Positions 49,935-58,061 of a stretch of DNA of 64,000 nucleotides are shown in pieces. The notes beneath the pieces are model-generated. The model searched no databases. It saw only the letters and a program-made list of their open reading frames with translations, and was not told the origin of the DNA. Source of the DNA: Streptomyces sp. R44 (lineage in GTDB: Bacteria; Actinomycetota; Actinomycetes; Streptomycetales; Streptomycetaceae). The stretch lies in the NCBI RefSeq assembly GCF_041053105.1, contig NZ_CP163444.1, positions 372,001 through 436,000 of the forward strand. Direction: 5' to 3'. The translations under genes were made by a program, and so were the position numbers. Each line of letters begins with the position of its first letter. Positions within the stretch are counted from its first letter, which is position 1.

Positions 49935-51020
49935 TCACGGGCGCAGCGGCTGCATGTGGATCGATCGGGCCGGGCCCCTCGACCGTGGGACGAGAGCGCG
50001 GCCGCTGGACGCGCGGATGATCAACTCGTACGGCATCACGATCGAGTCCGGGTTGTACTCCCCCACCCCTTCGATGGCGTCGATGAGGAGCTGGACGACG
50101 GCGGTGCCGATGCGGCGGGGTTTGAGGGAGAGGGTCGTGATGGGTGGTTCGGTGGTGGCGTAGACGGTGGATTCGCTGCAGCAGACGATCAGGAGGTCGT
50201 CGGGGACGCGCAGTCCGTAGCGGCGGGCGGCGGCGAGGAGGTCGGTTCCGTTGGGGTCGAAGAGGCCGTAGACGGCGTCGGGGCGGTCGGGGCGGGCGAG
50301 CAGCCGGTCGGCCGCGACGGCGCCCGCGCACGGGTCGTGCGCCGGGTAGGCCTCGTAGACGGGGTCCTGTCCGACGCGTTCGCACCAGTTGAGGTACGCG
50401 GTGGTGGACAGGCGGGTGTAGGTGTCGGTGGTGGTTCCGGTGAGGAGGCCGATGCGGCGGGCGCCGGCGTCGGCGAGGTGGTCGAGCAGGTCGAGGACGG
50501 CGGCTTCGTGGTCGTTGTCGACCCAGGCGGTGACCGGGAGGGTGCCGGCGGGGCGTCCGTCGGAGACGACGGGCAGGCCCTGGCGGACCAGTTCGGTGAC
50601 GACGGGGTCGTGGTCGGAGGGGTCGATGACGACGGTGCCGTCGAGGGCGACGTTGGACCAGACGTCATGGCGGGAGGTGGCGGGGAGGATGACCAGGGCG
50701 TAGCCCCGGGCGAGTGCGGCCGAGGTGGCTGCTCTGGCCATCTCCGCGAAGTATGCGAATTCGGTGAAGGTGAAAGGTTCATCCCCGTACGTGGTCACGG
50801 TCAGGCCGATGAGTCCCGATTTGCCGGTACGGAGCGTGCGGGCCGCCGCGGATGGGCGGTAGCCCAGCCGGTCGGCGACCTCGCGGACGTGGCGGCGGGT
50901 GGCGTCCGGGAGCCGGCCCTTGCCGTTGAGCGCGTCGGAGACAGTCGTGATGGAGACCCCGGCGGCGGCGGCCACGTCCCGGATTCCCGCCCGGCCAGAA
51001 CGGTGATCAGCGTGGTTCAT
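49935..51020 (-). CDS. LacI-family transcriptional regulator
   Basis: A 361-residue regulator starting at ATG 51020. DNA-binding head GIRDVAAAAGVSITTVSDAL and NGKGRLPDATRRHVREVADR, hinge LGYRPSAAARTLRTGKS, then a sugar-type periplasmic-binding fold (GLTVTTYGDEPF, DGTVVIDPSDHDPVVTELV, GLFDPNGTDLLAAARRYGLR). It probably senses a sugar or nucleoside and represses a catabolic operon not seen here. An upstream in-frame extension was rejected. Confidence 0.92.
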   Translation of the reverse strand: MNHADHRSGRAGIRDVAAAAGVSITTVSDALNGKGRLPDATRRHVREVADRLGYRPSAAARTLRTGKSGLIGLTVTTYGDEPFTFTEFAYFAEMARAATSAALARGYALVILPATSRHDVWSNVALDGTVVIDPSDHDPVVTELVRQGLPVVSDGRPAGTLPVTAWVDNDHEAAVLDLLDHLADAGARRIGLLTGTTTDTYTRLSTTAYLNWCERVGQDPVYEAYPAHDPCAGAVAADRLLARPDRPDAVYGLFDPNGTDLLAAARRYGLRVPDDLLIVCCSESTVYATTEPPITTLSLKPRRIGTAVVQLLIDAIEGVGEYNPDSIVMPYELIIRASSGRALVPRSRGPARSIHMQPLRP

Positions 51021-51117
51021 AGAGCGTCGAAGGATAGGGGCAAGATCCACCCGCCCGGTTCTCCACACCTTCGCCACACGCGGAGTTGACGGAACGTCCG
51101 CCGGGGTTCCGCTCGGG

Positions 51118-51744
51118 TCAGGCGGGCGGCTGCCTGTCGGGCAGTGCGTGTGCCAGGAGGAACTCGGTCGCTCCCGCGATGGCCTCGGCGTACGTGCCGT
51201 GGACGGGCTCGGACTCCTCGCCCTGCTGGTCCGCGCCGGTGGCGGTGTACCACCAGGCGTCGGCATCGGCGTCGTGGTGCACGACGGCCGCACCACCTGC
51301 GTAGTGGAGCGGGATGGACTCCTTGGCGGACTTCCGCACCACGGCGTGGGGCCACTTGAGACGGGCCGACTGACGCTTGATCCCGCCCCAGGCGGCACCG
51401 AGCTGGGCGTAGTTCGCCCCGCTGCGGCCGGCCACGGTGGCGGCGCTCTCCGCCAGCCGGTCGACGGACAGTTTGGCTTCGTACAGGGCCCGCAGAAGGG
51501 CCAGTTGCACATCGGGCGCCGCCATGAGCACGGGATCGAAGGGCTTGCCGGCGGCGTCGTAGGCCAGCGCGCGGGTCGAGATGCGTGCGGCCAGGGCACG
51601 GACCGCGTCGAGGACCCTGTCGTCCATCGTGCCGGCGTCGTCCGGGGTGGGCTCGTTCCAGGGCGGCTCCACCAGGGTCGAGACGGTGTTCCAGAAGTTG
51701 TCGTCGCTCTTCTCGGGAGTCGGGATCCCGTCCAGATCGGTCAT
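51118..51744 (-). CDS. hypothetical protein under a strong dyad
   Basis: A 208-residue soluble protein starting at ATG 51744. Helix-rich N-terminus (DDRVLDAVRALAARISTRAL, LALLRALYEAKLSVDRLAES), then IKRQSARLKWPHAVVRKSAK and the C-terminal YAEAIAGATEFLLAHALPD. No known family. An 8-bp dyad, 13 bp upstream of the start, suggests tight control by an unseen regulator. Confidence 0.65.
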   Translation of the reverse strand: MTDLDGIPTPEKSDDNFWNTVSTLVEPPWNEPTPDDAGTMDDRVLDAVRALAARISTRALAYDAAGKPFDPVLMAAPDVQLALLRALYEAKLSVDRLAESAATVAGRSGANYAQLGAAWGGIKRQSARLKWPHAVVRKSAKESIPLHYAGGAAVVHHDADADAWWYTATGADQQGEESEPVHGTYAEAIAGATEFLLAHALPDRQPPA

Positions 51745-51756
51745 GCGACAAGCTTA

Positions 51757-51782
51757 CCTGTCGCTACCCATTTTGCGACAGG
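51757..51782. promoter_or_regulatory. inverted-repeat operator CCTGTCGC-N10-GCGACAGG
   Basis: Perfect 8-bp arms with a 10-base AT-richer centre (TACCCATTTT). Extra half sites TGCGACA (51744-51750) and ATGTCGAGCG (51789-51798) lie on either side, suggesting a repressor that binds repeated TGTCGC/GCGACA units. Confidence 0.6.
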
Positions 51783-51945
51783 AATATATGTCGAGCGAAG
51801 ATGTGGCGCGGCGGCGAGGACGGCACGGCGCTGCGGGCGGGCTGGCGGGCTGGCGGGCCGGCGATCGACTTCCGGTCACGACGCCTCGTGGGCGAGCCGC
51901 GTGCGCTCGCCCACGAGGCGCTCCCTCACCGGAGCGACCTGTCGG

Positions 51946-52347
51946 TCACGGTCGGGCGGCGAGGGCCTCGACCTCGAACAGCACGTCAGGTGCGGCCAGG
52001 CTCGCCACCCCGATCAGGGTCTGCGTGGGCGGGTTCGCGCCCCAGCCCTCCCGCACGGCCTCCGCGATGGGCCCGAGCTTGCTGACGTCATGGTTCACGA
52101 CGTACGTCCTGAGCTGGACGACATGGCCGAGATCGAGCCCATGGGCGGCGAGCGCGACTCCGACGTTGAAGAAGGCCTGTTTCACCTGCTCGGTGAAATC
52201 GGTCGAGACGACCGCGCCGTCGGGGCCCGATCCGTACTGACCGGCGATCAGCACCAGTTCCGTACCCGCGGGAACGACGGCGGTGTGGCTGTAGCCGAAC
52301 GGGACCGGGTCGTGCAGACCGTCGGGATTGATGAGGGCGTGTGTCAT
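51946..52347 (-). CDS. RidA-family protein
   Basis: A 133-residue Rid/YjgF-type protein starting at ATG 52347. Motifs: FGYSHTAVVPAGTELVLIAG, then Q-YGSGPDGAVVSTDFTEQVK, QLRTYVVN and NPPTQTLIGVASLAAPDVLF. The usual C-terminal Arg-x-x-E of deaminating RidA is replaced by an FEVEALAA ending, so the activity may vary. RidA removes reactive enamines/imines. Divergent from a WYL regulator that probably controls it. Confidence 0.88.
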   Translation of the reverse strand: MTHALINPDGLHDPVPFGYSHTAVVPAGTELVLIAGQYGSGPDGAVVSTDFTEQVKQAFFNVGVALAAHGLDLGHVVQLRTYVVNHDVSKLGPIAEAVREGWGANPPTQTLIGVASLAAPDVLFEVEALAARP

Positions 52348-52401
52348 GCGGAGGACCTCTCGTGCGGGACGTGCTTGTGTCGTCCTGAAGCCTCCCAACG
52401 C

Positions 52402-52426
52402 ATACACGACATCCTCTGTCATGTAT
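52402..52426. promoter_or_regulatory. operator between ridA-like and WYL genes
   Basis: ATACACGACA-TCCTC-TGTCATGTAT: 10-bp arms with one mismatch, placed between the two start codons (52347 and 52444). Likely site of the WYL regulator. Confidence 0.6.
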
Positions 52427-52443
52427 TTCTGTAGAGTCTTCGG

Positions 52444-53430
52444 ATGCGCGCCGATCGACTGGTCTCGCTGGTACTGCTGCTGCGGCAGCACGATCGGCTG
52501 TCCGCCGCCGCGTTGGCCCGCGAGCTGGAGGTGTCCACCCGTACGGTGCTGCGCGACATCGAGGCGCTGTCGGCGGCGGGGGTCCCGGTCTACGCCGAAC
52601 GCGGCCGGCACGGCGGTTTCGCGCTGCTGCCCGGTTTTCAGACCGAGCTCACAGGGCTGAACCACGACGAGGCCCTCGCGCTGCTGGTCGCCGGATCACG
52701 GCGCGGCGCGCAGGCGTTCGGGCTCGGGACGGCGCTCGCTTCGGCCATGCGCAAGGTCGTCGACGCGCTGCCCGAGAGCCATCGGGCCACGGCCGCCGGA
52801 GCGGCTCGGCGACTGCTCATCGACCCGGAGACCGATCTGCTGTCGCGTCGGCAGGAGGCCGAGGAACTGCCGGACGCCGTCGTGGGAGAGGTGCGGCGCG
52901 CGGTGTTCGCCGGGCACAAGCTGCGCATCCGCTACGCGGCGGTGGAGCAGACTCCCAAGTGGCGCACGGTCGACCCCATCGGCCTGGTCACCGTGCGCGG
53001 CCAGGGCTACCTGCTGGCCACGCGCTCCGGCGCGGACCGGACCTACCGGCTGTCGCGCATCCTCTCGGCCGAGGAGCTCGCCGAGCCGGCGCAGCGACCG
53101 GAACGCGTCGATCTGGACCGGGCCTGGCAGGAACGCGGCGCGCGGTTCCGGACGAGCGGTGACCAGGTCGCCGTGCTCGTACGGATGCGGCCGGCGCGAC
53201 GGGAGGACCTGGTGGGCACCGCGCTGACCGTTCTCTCGGAGGACGGCGAGGAGGACGGCGAGGAGGACGGCCGACTGCGGCTGGAGGTGACCTTCCAGGA
53301 CGCGAGGCACGCGGAATGGGCCCTGTGGAACCTCGGGGCGGATGCGGAGGTCCTGGCACCGCAGTGGTTGCGCGACACCCTCGGCGAACGTGCCGCCGCG
53401 ATCGTCGGCCGCTATGGGACGCCCTCCTGA
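52444..53430 (+). CDS. HTH-11/WYL-domain transcriptional regulator (YafY-like)
   Basis: A 328-residue regulator starting at ATG 52444. The N-terminal DeoR-type helix-turn-helix is RLVSLVLLLRQHDRLSAAAL and LEVSTRTVLRDIEALSAAGV; the WYL sensor domain follows (VFAGHKLRIRYAAVEQTPKW, PIGLVTVRGQGYLLATR, YRLSRI). A short acidic repeat (EDGEEDGEEDG) interrupts the C-terminal WCX part. WYL proteins bind nucleic-acid-derived or other ligands. Divergent from the RidA-like gene. Confidence 0.9.
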   Translation: MRADRLVSLVLLLRQHDRLSAAALARELEVSTRTVLRDIEALSAAGVPVYAERGRHGGFALLPGFQTELTGLNHDEALALLVAGSRRGAQAFGLGTALASAMRKVVDALPESHRATAAGAARRLLIDPETDLLSRRQEAEELPDAVVGEVRRAVFAGHKLRIRYAAVEQTPKWRTVDPIGLVTVRGQGYLLATRSGADRTYRLSRILSAEELAEPAQRPERVDLDRAWQERGARFRTSGDQVAVLVRMRPARREDLVGTALTVLSEDGEEDGEEDGRLRLEVTFQDARHAEWALWNLGADAEVLAPQWLRDTLGERAAAIVGRYGTPS

Positions 53431-53540
53431 GGGTCGTCGTCCGCGGACGAACCGCACTCGGCGGCGTCCTGACCGCCCGTCACCGCGCAGGCCGAGCGGG
53501 CTCCCGGCCGTGCACCGCCCGTCCGCCCATCCGCCCGGGC

Positions 53541-54155
53541 TCACGACCTCCGCAGCGTCGCGAGCGCCGTGTGGAGGAGGAAGGCTTCGGCGCGGTCCCA
53601 GGGCCAGCCGTTCTCGGCGACCAGGGTGCGCCAGCCGCTCGGGCCGAACCAGAACCACAGGAGGTCCGCGGTCTCCTCCTCCCCGCAAGCGGGCGCCGCC
53701 ACGGCGTGCAGGTGCCGGGCGGCCGTACGGAGAGCGGCGCGGTAGTCCGCGGTGGCGCGCTCCCACAGGGCCTCGCCGTCCTCGTGCGAGGGCAGCGCCT
53801 TGTGGATCGCCTCATGCACGGTGAACAGGTCCTCGTTCCCTCTCCGGGTGCCGTGGGCCAGCGCCTTGAGTGCGGACTCCAGCTCCCGCTCGGCGAGCAC
53901 CGCACGCATCGTCCGCTCGTCGCCGGAGGCTCGTACGGCCGTGTCGACGATCTCGTTGAGGATGTCTCCCTTGCTGCCCGCGCTCGCGAAGACGGCCTTC
54001 GAGGAGACGCCCGCCTCGGCCGCGATGTCCGCGACCGTCACGCGCCCGTAGCCGCGTTCGGCGAACAGCCGGGTCGCCGACCGGAGGATCTGCGCACGCG
54101 TCTGGGCTGCGGCTTCCTCACGCCGGGGTGAGACGTACTTGCGTTTGGTCGGCAT
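53541..54155 (-). CDS. TetR/AcrR-family transcriptional regulator
   Basis: A 204-residue repressor starting at ATG 54155. The HTH is TRAQILRSATRLFAERGYGR, VTVADIAAEAGVSSKAVFA; the C-terminal ligand domain is mostly helical (LHAVAAPACGEEETADLLWF). Basic start (MPTKRKYVSPRREEA). It is divergent from the ester-cyclase-like gene, with a short dyad between. Confidence 0.92.
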   Translation of the reverse strand: MPTKRKYVSPRREEAAAQTRAQILRSATRLFAERGYGRVTVADIAAEAGVSSKAVFASAGSKGDILNEIVDTAVRASGDERTMRAVLAERELESALKALAHGTRRGNEDLFTVHEAIHKALPSHEDGEALWERATADYRAALRTAARHLHAVAAPACGEEETADLLWFWFGPSGWRTLVAENGWPWDRAEAFLLHTALATLRRS

Positions 54156-54184
54156 GGGGTCACCCTAACCGTGGAAACGCTCGA

Positions 54185-54197
54185 CCTATTCAATAGG
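54185..54197. promoter_or_regulatory. CCTATT-C-AATAGG palindrome
   Basis: A perfect 13-bp dyad 30 bp upstream of the tetR start and 66 bp upstream of the cyclase gene; AT-rich in a GC-rich genome, a likely TetR site. Confidence 0.55.
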
Positions 54198-54262
54198 CGA
54201 TGTGTAACCTGAATATCGGTCAGGGCGGCCAACCGCCCCGTGCGCGAGAGGAACCGAACCCG

Positions 54263-54832
54263 ATGGGAATGTCACCCGAGGACGCGGCCCGCGGACTCTT
54301 CACCGTCCTGGCGACCGGCGAGGTGGCGCTGGCCGCGGACGTCGTCCACCAGGACTTCACCAACCGCGAGGCGGTCGTCTCCCCGGCCGCCTGCTCCCTG
54401 CCCGGGCCCGCAGGCGCGCTCGCGTCGGGCGCGTGGCTGCGCTCCGCCTTCACCGACCTGAGCTTCCCCGTCACCGATCTCGTCCACGAAGGCGATCAGG
54501 TGTGGATACGGCTGCGCATGCGGGGCCGGCACACCGGCCCCTTCGTCCACTACCGCGACGGCGCCCTCCTCCAGGCGATCCCGCCCACCGGGGCCGAGAT
54601 CGACTCCGAACAGGTCCATGTCCTGCACCTGCGGGACGGGAAGGTCCTCCGGCACGAGGCGGTCCGCGATGACCTCTCCCTGCTCGGGCAGCTCGGCATC
54701 TTTCCTCCCGGCCCCACCGTCCGGCTCATCGACGACTGGCACGCCGACGGACGTGCCGCCCGCGCCGCCGCCGTCATCGCCGAGGCGGCCGAGCGGGCGG
54801 CGGCCACCGCCCGCCGGCCCACACGCGGCTGA
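54263..54832 (+). CDS. ester cyclase / SnoaL-like polyketide-cyclase-fold protein
   Basis: A 189-residue protein starting at ATG 54263 (MGMSPEDAARGLFTVLATGE). SnoaL-like cone fold: EVALAADVVHQDFTNREA, AWLRSAFTDLSFPVTDLVHE, GDQVWIRLRMRGRHTGPFV, EIDSEQVHVLHLRDGKVLRH and DDLSLLGQLG. An Ala/Arg-rich tail is added. Members bind or cyclise small hydrophobic molecules. Likely regulated by the divergent TetR. Confidence 0.85.
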   Translation: MGMSPEDAARGLFTVLATGEVALAADVVHQDFTNREAVVSPAACSLPGPAGALASGAWLRSAFTDLSFPVTDLVHEGDQVWIRLRMRGRHTGPFVHYRDGALLQAIPPTGAEIDSEQVHVLHLRDGKVLRHEAVRDDLSLLGQLGIFPPGPTVRLIDDWHADGRAARAAAVIAEAAERAAATARRPTRG

Positions 54833-55028
54833 GACGGGGGCTCTGCGTCGCCTGTCACGTGCTGGACGCCGCTGCCGTTCTCCACGCCTCCCGCCCTCGG
54901 GCAACGAAGCGCGGGAGAACGGCCGCCGGTCTCCGCCCCTGAGGTGGCGGCCCCGCATGCCGACCGGTAAGTTGGCGATCTTCGGCCCGTGCCACGGGGG
55001 CCGGAGTCCCCAAAGGCGAACGCCCGTG

Positions 55029-55787
55029 ATGCATCCCGATCAGTCCCACGCCCGACTCCGCCTCGACGCAGCCCTGGACCGCGTCGCCGTCACCTTCCGC
55101 GGTATGACCGCCCGGCCCGACGAGACCAACTGCGCATGCCACTGGGGCAGCGCGGAAGAGCTCGCGCGGCTCAAGGTGGCGGACGTGGAGCTGGACCTCG
55201 ATCTCCTGCAGCGCACTTGGCAGGCCACCGACTGGACGGACCACGCATCCATGCTGCGGCGGATCCTGCCCCAGCTCGCCACGACCCTCGTCGACGGACT
55301 CGTCGAACCCCTCTTCGGTGCGGAACGGGTCGGGCTCGCCTTCGCTCTCGGCAACTGGCAGGAGTGGCCCACCGAACAGGCCGCCGCGGTGGAGGAATTC
55401 CTCCAGGCCTGGTGGGCGTACACGCTCACCGATCCGGATCCCACCAGGCCCGCGCATGACCTCCTCGTCCTGGCCGCCGAGGCCACGGGCACGGTGAGCC
55501 CGTGGCTCGACTCCTGGGAAGGGCTTCGCCACCCCGTCACGGACGGACACCTCGCCGAGGCAGCGGACCGCTGGGAGTACGACCTGCTCGGCGACCGACT
55601 TCCGTGGAGCGCTTGGGAGAACGAGGAAGAGATGCGCATCGAGCTGACGGCCTGGCTCGTCCGCCACGCACCCGCGCGGCTTCGCGTCCATGGCGCGTCC
55701 GAGGATCTGCTGCACCGGATACGGCTGCTCGGTGTCACCGGCCCCGACCGCTGGGACGACCCCCACTGGCCCGGCCACCGCTACTGA
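55029..55787 (+). CDS. conserved hypothetical protein
   Basis: A 252-residue soluble protein starting at ATG 55029 (MHPDQSHARLRLDAALDRVA). Cysteines in NCACHWGSAEELARLKVADV, Trp-rich helices (FALGNWQEWPTEQAAAVEEF, FLQAWWAYTLT, VSPWLDSWEGLRHPV). No domain is recognised; resembles small actinobacterial families with CxCHWG near the N-terminus. Monocistronic. Confidence 0.75.
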   Translation: MHPDQSHARLRLDAALDRVAVTFRGMTARPDETNCACHWGSAEELARLKVADVELDLDLLQRTWQATDWTDHASMLRRILPQLATTLVDGLVEPLFGAERVGLAFALGNWQEWPTEQAAAVEEFLQAWWAYTLTDPDPTRPAHDLLVLAAEATGTVSPWLDSWEGLRHPVTDGHLAEAADRWEYDLLGDRLPWSAWENEEEMRIELTAWLVRHAPARLRVHGASEDLLHRIRLLGVTGPDRWDDPHWPGHRY

Positions 55788-55853
55788 GCCGGTGCGACAG
55801 GGGCCGATGCGACGCCGGCCGATGCGACGCCGTCGTGGAGCCCCGTACCTTCG

Positions 55854-56333
55854 TCACCGCGCCCGATAGTTCTCGTCGGCCACGAGTACCGAGGTGAAGT
55901 GCACGGGCAGGCCCTGCCCGTCACGCGCCACCTCCTGGGACGTGTCCCGGGTGAAGGCCACCGTGACTCCGGGGAGGTAAGGGGCCCGCGGGTTCTCGTT
56001 GTTGACGCGTCGGCCCTTCCCCGCGGCGTGCGCGAGGAGTTCGTCGGCGGGGGTACGGAACACGTCGAGGCCGTCGAGCAGGACCTGGACGTCCGGGTCC
56101 TCGCCCTCGTCGGGGCCCCAGACGGTGACGGCGGTGACCCGGTGGTCGCGTTCCAGGGCCGCCTGGAAGCCGATGCCGCCGTACTCGGCGGATACCAGGT
56201 CGAAGTCACGTACCGCGTCGGCCGGATACACCCGCGGCCGGCCCCATGCCGACACCGCGGCGACCGTCTCGTCGAGCGTCATTCCCAGCCGGACGGGAGC
56301 CACGCCGTGGGGCGGATCGAGGACGAACTGCAT
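55854..56333 (-). CDS. hypothetical protein
   Basis: A 159-residue protein starting at ATG 56333 (MQFVLDPPHGVAPVRLGMTL). It reads as a small alpha/beta protein: GMTLDETVAAVSAWGRPR, GGIGFQAALERDHRVTAVTV, DPDVQVLLDGLDVFRTPADE. A longer start at 56399 lacks similarity. Families with this HGVxPVRxGMT start occur in Streptomyces without known function. Confidence 0.7.
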   Translation of the reverse strand: MQFVLDPPHGVAPVRLGMTLDETVAAVSAWGRPRVYPADAVRDFDLVSAEYGGIGFQAALERDHRVTAVTVWGPDEGEDPDVQVLLDGLDVFRTPADELLAHAAGKGRRVNNENPRAPYLPGVTVAFTRDTSQEVARDGQGLPVHFTSVLVADENYRAR

Positions 56334-56452
56334 GAGGAGCTCTCTTCCGGTCGGTTGCGATCGTTGCAGTATCGCCGCCCGGGCCGCATCCGTGATCACG
56401 GCCTTACGTCAACACCGTTGACGCCCTGAGTCGGCGGCTGTTCGATGCCCCC

Positions 56453-57898
56453 ATGAGCGACCTCACCCACCTCACCGATCTCGCCTACATGCCGGCCACC
56501 GAGGCCCTGCGCCACTTCCGCGACCGCTCCCTGTCACCGGTCGAGTTGATGACCGCCGTCATCGCGCGCGCCGAAGCCGTCGAGCCCCGGGTCAACGCCC
56601 TCGCCGAGCAGACCTTCGAGCACGCGCTCGCCACCGCGCGCGAGGCCGAGGCCCGGTACGGGGGCAAGGGGGAGGCGCCCGGCGTGCTGGAAGGGCTCCC
56701 CGTCGCGACGAAGGAGGAGCAGCCCCTCGCGGGCCGCCGCAGCACGGACGGTTCGCTGGCCTTCCGGGACGAGATCGCCGACGTGACGCACCCGGTCGTC
56801 GAGCGGGTCCAGGCCGCGGGCGGCATCGTGCACGCGCGGACCACCACCCCGGAGTTCAGCTGCGCGGCCTTCACGCAGTCGCGGCTGTGGGGTGTGACGC
56901 GCAACCCGTGGAACCCGGAGTTCAGTCCGGGTGGTTCGTCGGGCGGCTCCGGCGCCGCGCTCGCGGCCGGGGAGGCGACGCTCGCGACCGGCTCCGACAT
57001 CGGGGGCTCCATCCGCATCCCGGCCTCGTTCACGGGCACGGTCGGGTACAAGCCGCCGTACGGGCGCGTGCCGGCGATGGCGCCGTTCAATCTGGACACG
57101 TACTGCCACGACGGCCCGATGGCGCGGACCGTCGCCGACTGCGCCCTCCTGCAGAACGTCATCGCGGGGCCCCATCCGCTCGACGCGGTCTCCCTGCGCC
57201 CCAAGTTCACGCTGCCCGAACACTTCGAGGGCGTTGCGGGCATGAGGGTCGCGCTGTCGGTCGGCCTCGGGGACTGGCCGGTGGATCCCGAGGTCGAGGC
57301 CAACACGCGCGCGGTGGCGGAGGCCCTGCGCGCGGCCGGAGCCGTCGTGGAGGAGGTGGAGGTCCCGATCCGGCGGGCGGACGTGATGGAGGCGGCGATG
57401 ATCCACTTCGGGTCCGTCTTCGGCCCGTACGTCGTGTCGGTCGCCGCGGAGCACGGCGATCTGCTCACCCCGTACGCCCTCGACTTCGCCGAGCGGACCG
57501 CCGAAGCCGTGCGCGAGCCGGGGAGCATCATGCGGGGTCTGGAGCTGGAGGCCGCGGTGCAGACGACGCTCGGCGTCCTGTTCGAACGCTATGACGTGCT
57601 GCTGTGCCCGACGACCGCCGTTCCGGCGCTGAGGGCGGACGACGACTACCTCTCGACCAAGGTGGTGATCGGCGGTGTCGAGCTGGATTCCTATCTGGAG
57701 GCCGCGATGACGACGGTGTTCAACATCGCCAGTCGCTGCCCGGTGCTGAGCGTGCCGTCCGGGCTCGCGTCGACCGGTGTACCGACAGGAGTCCAGGTCG
57801 TCGGACGCACCTACGACGATGCCACCGTGTTCCGCGTCGCCTCCGCGATCGAGGCCGTTCGTCCGTGGAACAGCCGCCGACCGGCCCTCTGCGGGTGA
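56453..57898 (+). CDS. amidase-signature hydrolase
   Basis: A 481-residue amidase starting at ATG 56453. The Ser-cisSer-Lys triad is visible: Lys87 in VATKEEQPL, cis-Ser near 163 in PGGSSGGSGAAL and the nucleophile Ser186 in GSDIGGSIRIP. The C-terminal substrate region is complete (VPSGLASTGVPTGVQVVGRT). It hydrolyses an amide such as an acyl amide, nitrile-derived amide or peptide amide. Its end faces a strong bidirectional terminator. Confidence 0.93.
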   Translation: MSDLTHLTDLAYMPATEALRHFRDRSLSPVELMTAVIARAEAVEPRVNALAEQTFEHALATAREAEARYGGKGEAPGVLEGLPVATKEEQPLAGRRSTDGSLAFRDEIADVTHPVVERVQAAGGIVHARTTTPEFSCAAFTQSRLWGVTRNPWNPEFSPGGSSGGSGAALAAGEATLATGSDIGGSIRIPASFTGTVGYKPPYGRVPAMAPFNLDTYCHDGPMARTVADCALLQNVIAGPHPLDAVSLRPKFTLPEHFEGVAGMRVALSVGLGDWPVDPEVEANTRAVAEALRAAGAVVEEVEVPIRRADVMEAAMIHFGSVFGPYVVSVAAEHGDLLTPYALDFAERTAEAVREPGSIMRGLELEAAVQTTLGVLFERYDVLLCPTTAVPALRADDDYLSTKVVIGGVELDSYLEAAMTTVFNIASRCPVLSVPSGLASTGVPTGVQVVGRTYDDATVFRVASAIEAVRPWNSRRPALCG

Positions 57899-58016
57899 GA
57901 GGGTGAAGACGTTGTACGCGCCCCAGCGGCGGCCTTCCCTCTTCGTCGGGGCCAGGTCGTGGATGTACAGGACGGAGCCGGTTGCTCCGTCGGTCGCCGT
58001 CTCGGGGGCAGATACG

Positions 58017-58056
58017 CGACGGGCCCGGGTCTCGTGAGAGAGACCCGGGCCCGTCG
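58017..58056. terminator. strong bidirectional terminator
   Basis: A 17-bp perfect stem (58017-58033 and 58040-58056) with a 6-base loop GTGAGA, between the convergent amidase and agmatine deiminase genes. Very stable GC stem. Confidence 0.85.
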
Positions 58057-58061
58057 TTCGA

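Noticed and set aside
49935..51599. Long frame extending the LacI gene upstream
   Set aside because: The extension is antisense-like low-complexity sequence overlapping the gene at 51118; the LacI start at 51020 fits the family.
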